From Kutzneria sp. CA-103260 (GTDB lineage: Bacteria > Actinomycetota > Actinomycetes > Mycobacteriales > Pseudonocardiaceae): a stretch of DNA of 64,000 nucleotides. The stretch covers positions 10,106,001-10,170,000 of the forward strand of contig NZ_CP073318.1 in the NCBI RefSeq assembly GCF_018263855.1, read 5' to 3'. Of this stretch, positions 42,930 to 51,163 are shown one piece after another; position 1 is the first letter of the stretch, and every line of letters begins with the position of its first letter. The position numbers and the translations under genes are program-made. A model generated the notes under the pieces. The model was given only the letters and a program-made list of their open reading frames with translations. It did not search any database and had not been told where the DNA came from.

Positions 42930-43709
42930 ATGGCTGAGTTCGTCCGGCTAGAGGTGGACGGCGGGATCGGGGTCATCCGCCTGGAGCGGCCGCCGATGAA
43001 CGCGCTGAACATGCAGGTCCAGGAGGAGATCCGGGCCGCCTCGGCCGAGGCGTCGCGGCGCGAGGACGTGCGCGCGGTGATCGTCTACGGCGGGCAGAAG
43101 GTGTTCGCGGCCGGCGCGGACATCAAGGAGATGGCCACGCTCTCCTACGTCGAGATGGCCGAGCGGGCCCAGCAGCTGTCCTCGGCGGTCGGCGCGGTGG
43201 CCGAGATCCCCAAGCCCACGGTGGCCGCGATCACCGGCTACGCCCTGGGCGGCGGCTTCGAGCTGGCCCTGTGCTGCGACCGCCGGATCGCCGGCGACAA
43301 CGCCAAGGTGGGCCAGCCGGAGATCCTGCTCGGCATCATCCCGGGCATGGGCGGCACCCAGCGGCTGGCCCGGCTGGTCGGCCCGAGCAAGGCCAAGGAC
43401 CTGATCTACACCGGCCGGTTCGTGGCCGCCGACGAGGCGCTGGCCATCGGCATGGTGGACGAGGTCGTCGCGCCGGACGACGTGTTCGAGGCGGCCAAGC
43501 GCTGGGCGTCCCAGTTCGCCGAGGGCCCGGCCCGGGCGCTGGCGGCGGCCAAGGCGGCCATCGACGGCGGCCTGGACGGGGACCTGGCCAGCGGCCTGAA
43601 GCTGGAGAGCCACCTGTTCGCGGCCCTGTTCGCCACCGAGGACCAGGCGGCCGGCATGCAGTCATTCATCGAGAACGGCCCGGGGAAGGCGAAGTTCAGT
43701 GGCAAGTGA
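42930..43709 (+). CDS. enoyl-CoA hydratase/isomerase (crotonase) family protein
   Basis: 259 residues, ATG with AGGAGGA. The crotonase fold shows the oxyanion-hole segments FAAGADIKEM and TGYALGGGFELAL, and the catalytic region NAKVGQPEILLGIIPGMGGTQR with Glu in GQPEI, as in 2-enoyl-CoA hydratases of beta-oxidation. Only one of the two Glu acids of the classical pair is obvious. It overlaps the methyltransferase gene by 11 nt, so they are co-transcribed. Substrate chain length unknown. Confidence 0.9.
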   Translation: MAEFVRLEVDGGIGVIRLERPPMNALNMQVQEEIRAASAEASRREDVRAVIVYGGQKVFAAGADIKEMATLSYVEMAERAQQLSSAVGAVAEIPKPTVAAITGYALGGGFELALCCDRRIAGDNAKVGQPEILLGIIPGMGGTQRLARLVGPSKAKDLIYTGRFVAADEALAIGMVDEVVAPDDVFEAAKRWASQFAEGPARALAAAKAAIDGGLDGDLASGLKLESHLFAALFATEDQAAGMQSFIENGPGKAKFSGK

Positions 43710-44670
43710 CGTGCAGGACCCGGCCCCCAACCCGCACGCCACCGAGGAGCAGGTGCAGGCCGCCTGGGACGACCCCAAGCTGGCCAACGTGCTCTACCAC
43801 GACTGGGAGGCGGGCACCTACGACGAGAAGTGGTCCATCTCCTACGACCAGCGCTGCATCGACTACGCCACCGACCGGTTCCGGATGGTGGCCGGCGACC
43901 GCGGCTGGCCCTACGGCCGAGCGCTGGAGCTGGGCAGCGGCACCGGGTTCTTCCTGCTGAACCTGATGCAGGGCGGGGTGGCCCAGAAGGGCTCGGTGAC
44001 CGACCTGTCGCCGGGCATGGTGCAGGTGGCGCTGCGCAACGCCGAGAACCTGGGCCTGGACGTGGACGGCCGGGTCGCCGACGCCGAGCGCATCCCGTAC
44101 GAGGACAACACCTTCGACCTGGTGGTGGGGCACGCGGTGCTGCACCACATTCCGGACGTGCAGGCCGCGCTGGCCGAGGTGCTGCGGGTGCTCAAGCCGG
44201 GCGGGCGCTTCGTGTTCGCCGGCGAGCCGACCAAGATCGGCGACTTCTACGCCCGCAAGCTCGGGCAGATCACCTGGTGGCTGACCACCAACGTGACCAA
44301 GTTCGAGCCGCTGAACTCGTGGCGGCGGCCGCAGGAGGAACTGGACGAGTCCTCCCGCGCGGCGGCCCTGGAGGCGGTCGTCGACATTCACACGTTCGAT
44401 CCGCTGGAGCTGGAGCGCACCGCCCGGGCCGCCGGCGCCCGCAACGTCAAGGCGGTCACCGAGGAGCTGTCGGCGGCGCTGTTCGGTTGGCCGGTGCGCA
44501 CCTTTGAGGCGGCGGTGCCGCGTGAGAAGCTGGGCTGGGGCTGGGCGATGTTCGCCTACAAGACCTGGCAGCGGCTGTCCTGGCTGGACGAGAACCTGCT
44601 GTCCAAGGTGATGCCGCGGGAGCTGTTCTACAACGTGCTGGTGACCGGGACCAAGCCGGGTGGGGTATGA
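43699..44670 (+). CDS. class I SAM-dependent methyltransferase
   Basis: 323 residues. The Rossmann SAM loop is ALELGSGTGFFLLNL, followed by SVTDLSPGMVQVALR and the acidic IPYEDNTFDLVVGHAVLHH, the usual UbiE/COQ5-type motif I to IV. The second half has several aromatic helices that probably form an acceptor site (WWLTTNVTKF, WGWAMFAYKTW). It starts with GTG inside the hydratase stop region and ends 11 nt into the next gene, so all three genes form one operon. Acceptor unknown. Confidence 0.9.
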   Translation: MASDVQDPAPNPHATEEQVQAAWDDPKLANVLYHDWEAGTYDEKWSISYDQRCIDYATDRFRMVAGDRGWPYGRALELGSGTGFFLLNLMQGGVAQKGSVTDLSPGMVQVALRNAENLGLDVDGRVADAERIPYEDNTFDLVVGHAVLHHIPDVQAALAEVLRVLKPGGRFVFAGEPTKIGDFYARKLGQITWWLTTNVTKFEPLNSWRRPQEELDESSRAAALEAVVDIHTFDPLELERTARAAGARNVKAVTEELSAALFGWPVRTFEAAVPREKLGWGWAMFAYKTWQRLSWLDENLLSKVMPRELFYNVLVTGTKPGGV

Positions 44671-45832
44671 GTTCTCCGCCGCCGACGTCGCTTTCCTGAC
44701 GTCGGCGGCGGGTCGGGCCGCGCTGGCCGAGGTCGGCGCGCTGCCCCTGACCGCCGCCTCGCGCCTGGCCGACGTGGCCACGGCCCGCAAGATCGTGCCG
44801 GATTTCGCCGCCGCCGTGCTGGAAACGGCTGTGCTGCGCCGAAAGTCCGTGGCCAAACTGTCCGGTGTGGACGAATGGCTGTTCACCGACGCCGCCCTGC
44901 AACAGGCGACGCCGTCGCTCGTGGCCGAACACCGGGCCCGGCGGCTGCGTGACCGCGACGTGCACGACGTGACGTGCTCGATCGGCGCCGACCTGACCGT
45001 GGTGGCCAGGGTGGCCAATCGGTGCGTTGGGTCCGATGTGGACGCTGTGCGGCTGAAGATGGCCCGCCACAACGCATCCGTCGCCGGTGTCGATCCGCTG
45101 CTGATTCGAGCAGACGCCTTGCGACCGTCCACTGCGAACACGGTCGTGGTCGCCGACCCGGCGCGGCGGGACACCTCGGGGCAGCGCAAGTGGCGCGCCG
45201 CCGACCTGGTGCCGCCGCTGGACGACCTCGTCGACGCCTACCGCGGCCGGGAGCTGGCCGTGAAGTGCTCGCCGGGCATGGACTTCGACGCCGCGCCCTG
45301 GGCCGACGAGATCGAGCTGGTCTCACTGGACGGCCAGGTGCGAGAGGCCTGTCTGTGGACCGGGTCGCTGGCCACGACGGCAAGACGGGCAACGGTTCTG
45401 CGCACGAACGGTCCCGAGTGGACGATCACCTTCGACGAGCCGGACGACTGCCCGGTCACGGCCGTCGGCGCCTGGATCGTGGACCCGGACGGGGCGGTGG
45501 TGCGAGCCGGTCTTGTCCGCCACTACGCGGCCCGGCACGGTCTGACCCAGCTGGACCCGCACATCGCCTACCTGACCGGCGACACGCCGCCGCCGGGAAT
45601 CCGGGCCTTCCAGGTGATCGAGCACGGCCACTACAGTGAGAAGGCGCTGCGCGCGGTGCTGCGACGCCACCGGATCGGGCGACTGGAGATCCTCGTCCGA
45701 GGGCTTAACGTTGACCCGAACACGCTGCGGCCCCGATTGAAGCTGGCCGGTGACGCCGAGGCGACCGTCGTGCTGACGAGGATCGGTCACACCCCGACGG
45801 CGGTGCTCTGCCGGGCGCACGCAACCACCTGA
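44660..45832 (+). CDS. THUMP-like/Trm14-related SAM-methyltransferase-fold protein
   Basis: 390 residues. N-terminal helical region (YEFSAADVAFLTSAAG, ASRLADVATARKIV) and a methyltransferase core with DVTCSIGADLTVVARVANR as SAM loop, VVVADPARRDTSGQRKW as the catalytic DPxR-like motif, and a C-terminal THUMP-like part (RIGRLEILVRGLNVDPNTLRPRL). This fits actinobacterial proteins annotated class I methyltransferase with THUMP-like domain, probably acting on RNA. GTG start overlaps the upstream methyltransferase by 11 nt. Confidence 0.8.
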   Translation: MGYEFSAADVAFLTSAAGRAALAEVGALPLTAASRLADVATARKIVPDFAAAVLETAVLRRKSVAKLSGVDEWLFTDAALQQATPSLVAEHRARRLRDRDVHDVTCSIGADLTVVARVANRCVGSDVDAVRLKMARHNASVAGVDPLLIRADALRPSTANTVVVADPARRDTSGQRKWRAADLVPPLDDLVDAYRGRELAVKCSPGMDFDAAPWADEIELVSLDGQVREACLWTGSLATTARRATVLRTNGPEWTITFDEPDDCPVTAVGAWIVDPDGAVVRAGLVRHYAARHGLTQLDPHIAYLTGDTPPPGIRAFQVIEHGHYSEKALRAVLRRHRIGRLEILVRGLNVDPNTLRPRLKLAGDAEATVVLTRIGHTPTAVLCRAHATT

Positions 45833-45892
45833 GGTGTCACACGTCCTCTGATCGGGTACTCGAAACGCTGAGTGCGACTGGAGGCGAAGTCC

Positions 45893-46570
45893 ATGACCAG
45901 GTCTTTCGGCATCGTGGCGGTCGCGGGCGTGATGGCGGTGGGACTGCTCACCGCGGCCTGCGGCAGCCCGAGCTCCACCAACGCGTCGTCCAACACCTCG
46001 ACCACGCCCTCGTCGACGACGGCCACCAGCACGGCCAGCTCCGCGCCGGCCACCAGCAGCACGGACACCGGCACGAACACCGCGTCCGGCGCGGGCGGCG
46101 ACGGCTCCGGCGGTGCGAGCGCGGCCAACGGCCAGTGCATCAGCGCCAACCTGAAGGTCACCGCCGGCGACGGCAACGCGGGCGCCGGGCACCAGTTCAT
46201 CCCGATCGTGTTCACCAACGCCGGCGCCAAGCCGTGCACCATCGCGGCCTACCCCGGTGTGTCCTTTGTGGCCGGTGACGACGGGCACCAGGTCGGCGAC
46301 CCGGCCACCCGGGTGTCGGCGAGCGCGCCGACGATCACGCTGCAGCCCGGCCAGGCCGCCTCGGCCGCGCTGAGCGTCGCCAACGTCGGCGTGTACGACG
46401 CGTCGCAGTGCAAGCCGGTGAGCGTGCGGGGACTGCGGGTCTACCCGCCGAACAACACCGCCGCCGTGTTCGTGCCGCTGTCCGGCGGCGTGCAGGGCTG
46501 CTCGGCCCACGTGCCCAACCAGACGCCGTTGCAGATCAAGCCGATGGTCGCGGGGACCAACGCCCAGTAG
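45893..46570 (+). CDS. DUF4232 lipoprotein
   Basis: 225 residues. ATG with GGAGG; signal peptide ends in lipobox (LLTAAC). A long Ser/Thr/Ala linker (residues 30-85) leads to a DUF4232 beta-sandwich domain: CISANLKVTAGDGNAGAG, IPIVFTNAGAKPCTIAAYPG and QPGQAASAALSVANVG, with paired Cys. The mature protein is expected outside the membrane. The function of this domain is unknown; it is common among actinobacterial lipoproteins. It is in the same direction as the next HAD phosphatase gene, 45 nt away. Confidence 0.85.
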   Translation: MTRSFGIVAVAGVMAVGLLTAACGSPSSTNASSNTSTTPSSTTATSTASSAPATSSTDTGTNTASGAGGDGSGGASAANGQCISANLKVTAGDGNAGAGHQFIPIVFTNAGAKPCTIAAYPGVSFVAGDDGHQVGDPATRVSASAPTITLQPGQAASAALSVANVGVYDASQCKPVSVRGLRVYPPNNTAAVFVPLSGGVQGCSAHVPNQTPLQIKPMVAGTNAQ

Positions 46571-46615
46571 CCGGGGTAGGTTCGGGACTTCGTTGCACCC
46601 TGTGATTGGAGTCCC

Positions 46616-47368
46616 GTGGCCAGGTGGGCGAACACCGCGCTGGTGGTCGTGGCGGTGGGACTGCTCGCGGGCGGGGGCGTTGCCCTCGGCTCGCGGCAGT
46701 CCCCCGACTTCGGCCGTGAGCCGGCCAACATCGGCCAGGTCGAGAACGACGTGAAGGCCTACTACGGCGACACCGTGGACGCGAACGGCGTGCACCAACC
46801 GTCGCCGACCGGGCAGTGGGCCCGGCAGACGGCGCAGGCCGTGGCCGACGGCAAGTCGTTCCTGGCCCGCCGGCTCGCCCAGCGGGTCCAGCACCCGGCG
46901 ATCGTGCTGGACGTGGACGACACGTCCGAGACCACGTTCGGCTACGAGGTGGCGCAGCAGTTCGCCTACAACCCGGCCGTCGCCGAGCAGTGGATCAACA
47001 ATGGGCAGTTCCCGGCCATCAAGCCGACGCTGGAGCTGGCCCAGTGGGCCTTCCAGCACGGCGTGCAGGTCTTCTTCCTCACCGGCCGGCCCGAGCACCA
47101 GCGCGCGGCCACCCTGGCCGACCTGGCCAAGGACGGCTACCCGGCGCCGGCCGGCGCGTTCCTCAAGCCCGAGGGCCAGTGGCCGGCTTACCTGTCCTCG
47201 TGCGCGCCGACCTGCACCACGACCCAGTACAAGTCGTTGACCAGGGCGTACATCGAGTCCCAGGGCAACGACATCGTGCTCAACCTGGGGGACCAGTTCA
47301 GCGACCTCAACGGCGGCCACGCCGAGCGGCCGGTCAAGCTGCCCAACCCGATGTACTACCTGCCGTGA
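46616..47368 (+). CDS. secreted HAD-family acid phosphatase
   Basis: 250 residues. An N-terminal hydrophobic helix (LVVVAVGLLAGGGVAL) acts as signal peptide or anchor. The HAD core is of the class B/plant-type acid phosphatase: AIVLDVDDTSETTFG holds the nucleophile Asp and second Asp; FFLTGRPEHQR is motif II, YKSLTRAY motif III, and LNLGDQFSDLNGG motif IV. It hydrolyses phosphate esters outside the cell. GTG start. The stop overlaps the ATG of the racemase gene by one base (TGATG). Confidence 0.88.
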   Translation: MARWANTALVVVAVGLLAGGGVALGSRQSPDFGREPANIGQVENDVKAYYGDTVDANGVHQPSPTGQWARQTAQAVADGKSFLARRLAQRVQHPAIVLDVDDTSETTFGYEVAQQFAYNPAVAEQWINNGQFPAIKPTLELAQWAFQHGVQVFFLTGRPEHQRAATLADLAKDGYPAPAGAFLKPEGQWPAYLSSCAPTCTTTQYKSLTRAYIESQGNDIVLNLGDQFSDLNGGHAERPVKLPNPMYYLP

Positions 47369-48060
47369 TGGAACTCATCGGGGTCATCGGCGGCATGAGC
47401 TGGGAGTCGACGGCGCAGTACCTGCGGCTGCTCAACGAGGGCGTGCGGGACCGTCTCGGCGGGCTGCACTCGGCCCGGCTGCGGGTCGCGACCGTGGACT
47501 TCGCGCCGATCGAGCGGATGCAGGCCGACGGCGACTGGGCCGCGGCCGGCGAGGCACTGGCGCAGGAGGCTCGGTCGCTGGAGGCGGCGGGCGCGGCGTT
47601 CGCGCTCATTGCCACCAACACCATGCACAAGGTCTACGACCAGGTCGCCGCGGCGGTGACGATCCCCGTGCTGCATCTCGGGGACGTCACCGCCGCCGCG
47701 GTGCTGGAGGCCGGCCTGACCCGGGTCGGGCTGCTGGCCACCAAGTACACGATGGAGCAGGCCTTCTACCGCGACCGGCTGGCCGCGCACGGGGTCGAGA
47801 CGGTGGTCCCGGACGAAGCCGGGCGGGCCGCTGTGCAGCGGATCATCTACGACGAGCTGTGCGTCGGGCGGGTCGAGGCGTCGTCCCGGGACGAGCTGCT
47901 GGCCATCGCCCGGGGCCTGGACGCCGAGGGCATCGTGCTCGGCTGCACCGAGTTGGAGCTCAGCGTGAGCCAGGAACACCTGGACGTGCCGGTGTTCCCG
48001 ACCACCACGCTGCACTGCGCGGCGGCGTTGGACCTGGCCCTCAGCGCAGGACGCGACTGA
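47368..48060 (+). CDS. aspartate/glutamate racemase-like protein with one catalytic Cys replaced
   Basis: 230 residues resembling E. coli YgeA (IGVIGGMSWESTAQYLRL, LGGLHSARLRVATVDFAPIE, then YTMEQAFYRDRL). The two catalytic cysteines of the family lie in a CTNTMH loop and in GCTE. Here the second is kept (C193 in GIVLGCTELE), but the first is Ala (A82 in LIATNTMHKV). Two-base racemisation would lack one acid/base, so it may be a one-sided enzyme or a binding protein. The start overlaps the phosphatase stop; the last 20 nt overlap the convergent nucleoside hydrolase. Confidence 0.85.
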   Translation: MELIGVIGGMSWESTAQYLRLLNEGVRDRLGGLHSARLRVATVDFAPIERMQADGDWAAAGEALAQEARSLEAAGAAFALIATNTMHKVYDQVAAAVTIPVLHLGDVTAAAVLEAGLTRVGLLATKYTMEQAFYRDRLAAHGVETVVPDEAGRAAVQRIIYDELCVGRVEASSRDELLAIARGLDAEGIVLGCTELELSVSQEHLDVPVFPTTTLHCAAALDLALSAGRD

Positions 48061-48976
48061 GCACGAACTCCCCGAGCTCGGTGACGTCGGCATCGAGGGC
48101 CACGTCCACGAGCCGCCGATGCGAGTTCCGGCCTCGGCGCTGGTCGACGATCGTCGCCCCGCGGCCGGGGCCGTGCGAGGTGTCGACCTCGACCGGGCAG
48201 GCAGTGGTGCGCAGGATGCCGGGCGAGATGGCCTCGGCCAGGGCGATCGCGTCGTGCAGCACCATGCCGTCGATGCCGAGCACGCGTCGGTAGGTGGCCC
48301 GGTAGGACGGTGTGAGAGCGTGCAGGCCGCGAGCCACCGTGCCGCCGGCGGCCAGACGCTCCAGCCACGTGGCGTCGACTGCGCAGCGGTGGGTCAGGTC
48401 CAGCGGCACCAGCACGGTCGGCACGTCCTCCTCGGCCAGCACGCGGTGCGCGGCCTCGGGGTCGCTCCAGATGTTGAACTCGGCCGCCGCGGTCGTGTTG
48501 CCGCCCTTGGCGCTGCCGCCCATCGCCACGATGCGGCCGATCTTCGGCTTCAGCTCCGGGTGCAGCGCCAGCAGCAGGGCGACGTTGGTCATCGGTCCGA
48601 TCGGGGCGATCGTGACCGGCTCGGTGGCCGTGCGCAGCAGGTCCGCCATCAGCGCCACGGCGTGCCGGCCGTCGACGTCCTTGGACGCCTTGGGCAGCGT
48701 GTCCGCCGCCCCGGACAAGCCGTCGCCGCCGTGCACCTCGCTGGCGCGGTGCGGGGTCGGGTGCACCAGCGGCCGGTCCGCCCCGGCTGCCACCGGCACG
48801 TCCGGGCGTCCGCACAGCTCCAGCAGCCGCAACGCGTTGGCGGTCGTGTTCTCCAGGCCCACGTTGCCGAAGACGGTGGTCACCGCGAGCAGGTCGACCT
48901 CGGGGCTGGCGGCGGTCAGCGCGATGGCGAAGGCGTCGTCGATGCCCGGGTCGGTGTCGATGATCAGCGGCGTCAT
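48041..48976 (-). CDS. inosine/uridine-preferring nucleoside hydrolase family protein
   Basis: 311 residues. The signature IIDTDPGIDDAFAIALTAAS (four Asp that bind Ca2+ and ribose) opens the protein, and later segments IAPIGPMTNVAL, VAMGGSAKGGNTTAAAEFNIW and DLTHRCAVDA fit the family that cuts the N-glycosidic bond of ribonucleosides. Start is the ATG at 48976, separated by only 12 nt from the ATG of the divergent hexapeptide gene. Its 3' end overlaps the racemase by 20 nt. Confidence 0.93.
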   Translation of the reverse strand: MTPLIIDTDPGIDDAFAIALTAASPEVDLLAVTTVFGNVGLENTTANALRLLELCGRPDVPVAAGADRPLVHPTPHRASEVHGGDGLSGAADTLPKASKDVDGRHAVALMADLLRTATEPVTIAPIGPMTNVALLLALHPELKPKIGRIVAMGGSAKGGNTTAAAEFNIWSDPEAAHRVLAEEDVPTVLVPLDLTHRCAVDATWLERLAAGGTVARGLHALTPSYRATYRRVLGIDGMVLHDAIALAEAISPGILRTTACPVEVDTSHGPGRGATIVDQRRGRNSHRRLVDVALDADVTELGEFVLSRVLR

Positions 48977-48988
48977 AGTGTGCAGCCT
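48976..48988. promoter_or_regulatory. very short divergent spacer with two candidate -10 elements
   Basis: Only 12 nt (48977-48988) separate the two start codons. On the plus strand TAGTGT lies exactly 7 nt before ATG 48989, and on the minus strand TAGGCT lies exactly 7 nt before ATG 48976. Both fit TANNNT -10 hexamers of leaderless transcripts, so each promoter would sit inside the first codons of the other gene. Confidence 0.6.
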
Positions 48989-49738
48989 ATGACGAGCATG
49001 TGGGGCGCATCGCTGGCTTCGCGGCGCCGCGCCCGAAGGCGCGACCCCGAGCAGGCCCGCTTCCTCACCATGGCGTCGCTGCGGTGGATGCTGCGCAACC
49101 GGGCCTACACACCGTGGTACCTCGTGCGGTACTGGCGGCTGTTCAAGTTCCGGCTGGCCAACCCGCACGTGGTGCTGCGGGGCATGGTGTTCCTGGGCAA
49201 GAACGTGGAGCTGCACTGCCGGCCCGGCTACGGCCGGCTCGAGGTCGGCCGCTGGGTGCACATCGGCGACGGCAACTCGATCCGCTGCCACGAGGGCTCG
49301 CTGCGCATCGGCGACAAGGTCGTGTTCGGCAAGGACAACACCGTCAACTGCTACCTGGACGTCGAGATCGGCGCGGCCACCCTGGTCGCCGACTGGGTCT
49401 ACGTCTGCGACTTCGATCATGTGGTGGCCGACATCACCATGCCCATCAAGGACCAGGGCATCGTCAAGACACCGGTGCGGATCGGTCCCGACTGCTGGCT
49501 CGGCGTGAAGACCACCGTGCTGCGGGGCACCCGCATCGGCCGCGGCTGCGTGCTCGGCGCCCACGCCGTCGCCCGTGGCGACATCCCCGACTACGCCATC
49601 GCCGTCGGCACCCCCGCCCGCGTCGTCCGCGACCGCCGGGCCGACTACGACGCCGACGCCGACCGCCGCGCCGCCGTCGCCGACATGGCCCGCAAGGCCG
49701 ACGAAGCGTTGAAGCAGGCCCTGACCGACACCCCCTAA
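48989..49738 (+). CDS. hexapeptide-repeat acyl/acetyltransferase
   Basis: 249 residues. Residues 70-205 show left-handed parallel beta-helix repeats (LEVGRWVHIGDGNSIRCH, LRIGDKVVFGKDNTVNCYLD, VRIGPDCWLGVKTTVLRGT, TRIGRGCVLGAHAVARG) and end DYAIAVGTPARVVRDRR, typical of sugar O-acetyltransferases. The first 60 residues form a helical extension with a hydrophobic Trp/Tyr-rich stretch (WYLVRYWRLFKFRL) that may meet the membrane. It may acetylate a polysaccharide or a glycolipid. ATG 48989 (or 48998) is the start; leaderless. Confidence 0.85.
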   Translation: MTSMWGASLASRRRARRRDPEQARFLTMASLRWMLRNRAYTPWYLVRYWRLFKFRLANPHVVLRGMVFLGKNVELHCRPGYGRLEVGRWVHIGDGNSIRCHEGSLRIGDKVVFGKDNTVNCYLDVEIGAATLVADWVYVCDFDHVVADITMPIKDQGIVKTPVRIGPDCWLGVKTTVLRGTRIGRGCVLGAHAVARGDIPDYAIAVGTPARVVRDRRADYDADADRRAAVADMARKADEALKQALTDTP

Positions 49739-49742
49739 AACT

Positions 49743-49826
49743 CGCGAGTCCCGCGCTCAGGCAACCATGTGTCGAGTTTCGGACTGCCGGAACTCGACAT
49801 TCAGTTGCCCGAGAGCGGGACTCGCG
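49743..49826. repeat. palindromic repeat family, copy 2 (terminator between convergent genes)
   Basis: Outer arms CGCGAGTCCCG (49743) and CGGGACTCGCG (49816) pair; inner arms TGTCGAG and CTCGACA pair within a partly mismatched stem that closes again at CAAC/GTTG. Centre: TTTCGGACTGCCGGAA. It is flanked by AAAA on the left and TTTTT on the right, so it works as a terminator for both convergent genes. It is a sister of 34001-34092. Confidence 0.88.
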
Positions 49827-49830
49827 GTTT

Positions 49831-51081
49831 TTAGTGAAAGGCGTTGCCGGTGGCGATCTTGGGGCGGGCGAGGACGCCGTGGTCGCGGATCTCGGCTGCG
49901 GTGTAGACGGCCACGGTGCCCTCGGCGATGCGGCCCCAGTCGAAGTCGGTGCCCAGGCGGGCCTTGGCGGCGCGGGCGCGGCGCTGGGCGGCGTCGGGGT
50001 CGTTGAGGACGCCGCGGACGGCGGCGGTGAGGCCGTCGACGTCGGCGGGGGCGAACGAGGAGCCGGTCTTGCCGTCCACGACGACCTCGCCGAGGCCGCC
50101 GGCGGTGGAGGCGACCAGGGGAGTGCCGGCGGCGGCGGCCTCCAGGGCGACGATGCCGAAGGGCTCGTAGCGGCTGGGCAGCACGACGGCGTCGGCGGCG
50201 GCGAGCACGGCCGCCAGTTCACGGTCGGAGAGGTGGCCGGCGAACTCGACGGCCCGCAGCACCCGGTGTTTGCGGGCCTGGTCGGCAAGCCACTGGTCGT
50301 GGCTGCCGGTGCCGGCCACGACCAGCCTCGCGCCGGGGTGGCTGCGGCGGATCCGGGCCAGGCCAGCGATCAGGTCCTGGACGCCCTTCTCCCACTCCAG
50401 GCGGCCGAAGAACAGCAGCAGCGGCGCGTTCGGCGAGCCGTGCCGGTCACGGGCGGCGGCGACGTCGGCGGGCCGGACCCGCCAGCGTCGGGGCTCGATC
50501 CCGTTGTGCAGCACGGTGATCGTGTCGGGATCGACGTCGAACAGGTGCGTCACCTCGGCCCGCATCGCGGCGGAGCAGGTGATCAGGCTGTCGGCCCGGT
50601 TGGCCAGCCACCACTCCACGGAGTGCACCTGCTGGTTCAGCGGCTGCGACAGCCAGCCGCTGTGCCGGCCGGCCTCGGTGGCGTGGATGGTGGCCACCAG
50701 CGGCACCCCGGCCGTCTCGCTCAGCGCCACGGCCGGATGGGTCACCAGCCAGTCGTGGGCGTGCACGACGTCCGGCTGCCAGCTGCGCAGCAGCCGCAGG
50801 CCCTCGCGCACCATGCCGTGCCCCATGGCCAGCGTCCACGCCACCAGGTCGCGCTCGAACACCAGGTGCGGCGGGTCCTCGGCGATCCTGATCACCCGCA
50901 CCCCGTCGGACGCGAAGTCCGAGGTCGGGTTGGTGCTCGCGTCGCTGCCAGTGGGCTGCCGGCACAGCACCACCACGTCGTGGCCCTGCTCGCCGAGTTT
51001 GCGGGCCAGCGCGTGGACGTGCCGGCCCAGCCCGCCGACCACGACCGGCGGGTACTCCCAGGACAGCATCAGGATCCGCAT
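49831..51081 (-). CDS. GT4 glycosyltransferase, Rv3032-like alpha-1,4-glucosyltransferase
   Basis: 416 residues with a GT-B fold (ILMLSWEYPPVVVGGLGRHV; VVHAHDWLVTHPA). The donor site includes RLEWEKGVQDLI and the GT4 end SRYEPFGIVALEAAAAGTP, with the E-x7-E motif. In mycobacteria the related Rv3032 elongates the intracellular alpha-glucan of methylglucose lipopolysaccharide (MGLP). Here it lies 1.4 kb from a GH57 branching enzyme and a methyltransferase in the same direction, the same three-gene set, with two sedolisin genes in between. The link to MGLP is inferred from order and family. Confidence 0.85.
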   Translation of the reverse strand: MRILMLSWEYPPVVVGGLGRHVHALARKLGEQGHDVVVLCRQPTGSDASTNPTSDFASDGVRVIRIAEDPPHLVFERDLVAWTLAMGHGMVREGLRLLRSWQPDVVHAHDWLVTHPAVALSETAGVPLVATIHATEAGRHSGWLSQPLNQQVHSVEWWLANRADSLITCSAAMRAEVTHLFDVDPDTITVLHNGIEPRRWRVRPADVAAARDRHGSPNAPLLLFFGRLEWEKGVQDLIAGLARIRRSHPGARLVVAGTGSHDQWLADQARKHRVLRAVEFAGHLSDRELAAVLAAADAVVLPSRYEPFGIVALEAAAAGTPLVASTAGGLGEVVVDGKTGSSFAPADVDGLTAAVRGVLNDPDAAQRRARAAKARLGTDFDWGRIAEGTVAVYTAAEIRDHGVLARPKIATGNAFH

Positions 51082-51163
51082 GACCTGGTGATCCTGCCAT
51101 GCCCGGCCCCGGGGCTACTCGGCGGTAGCCCCGGAACCGCGGCGCACGTCGTTGAAACGTGTT

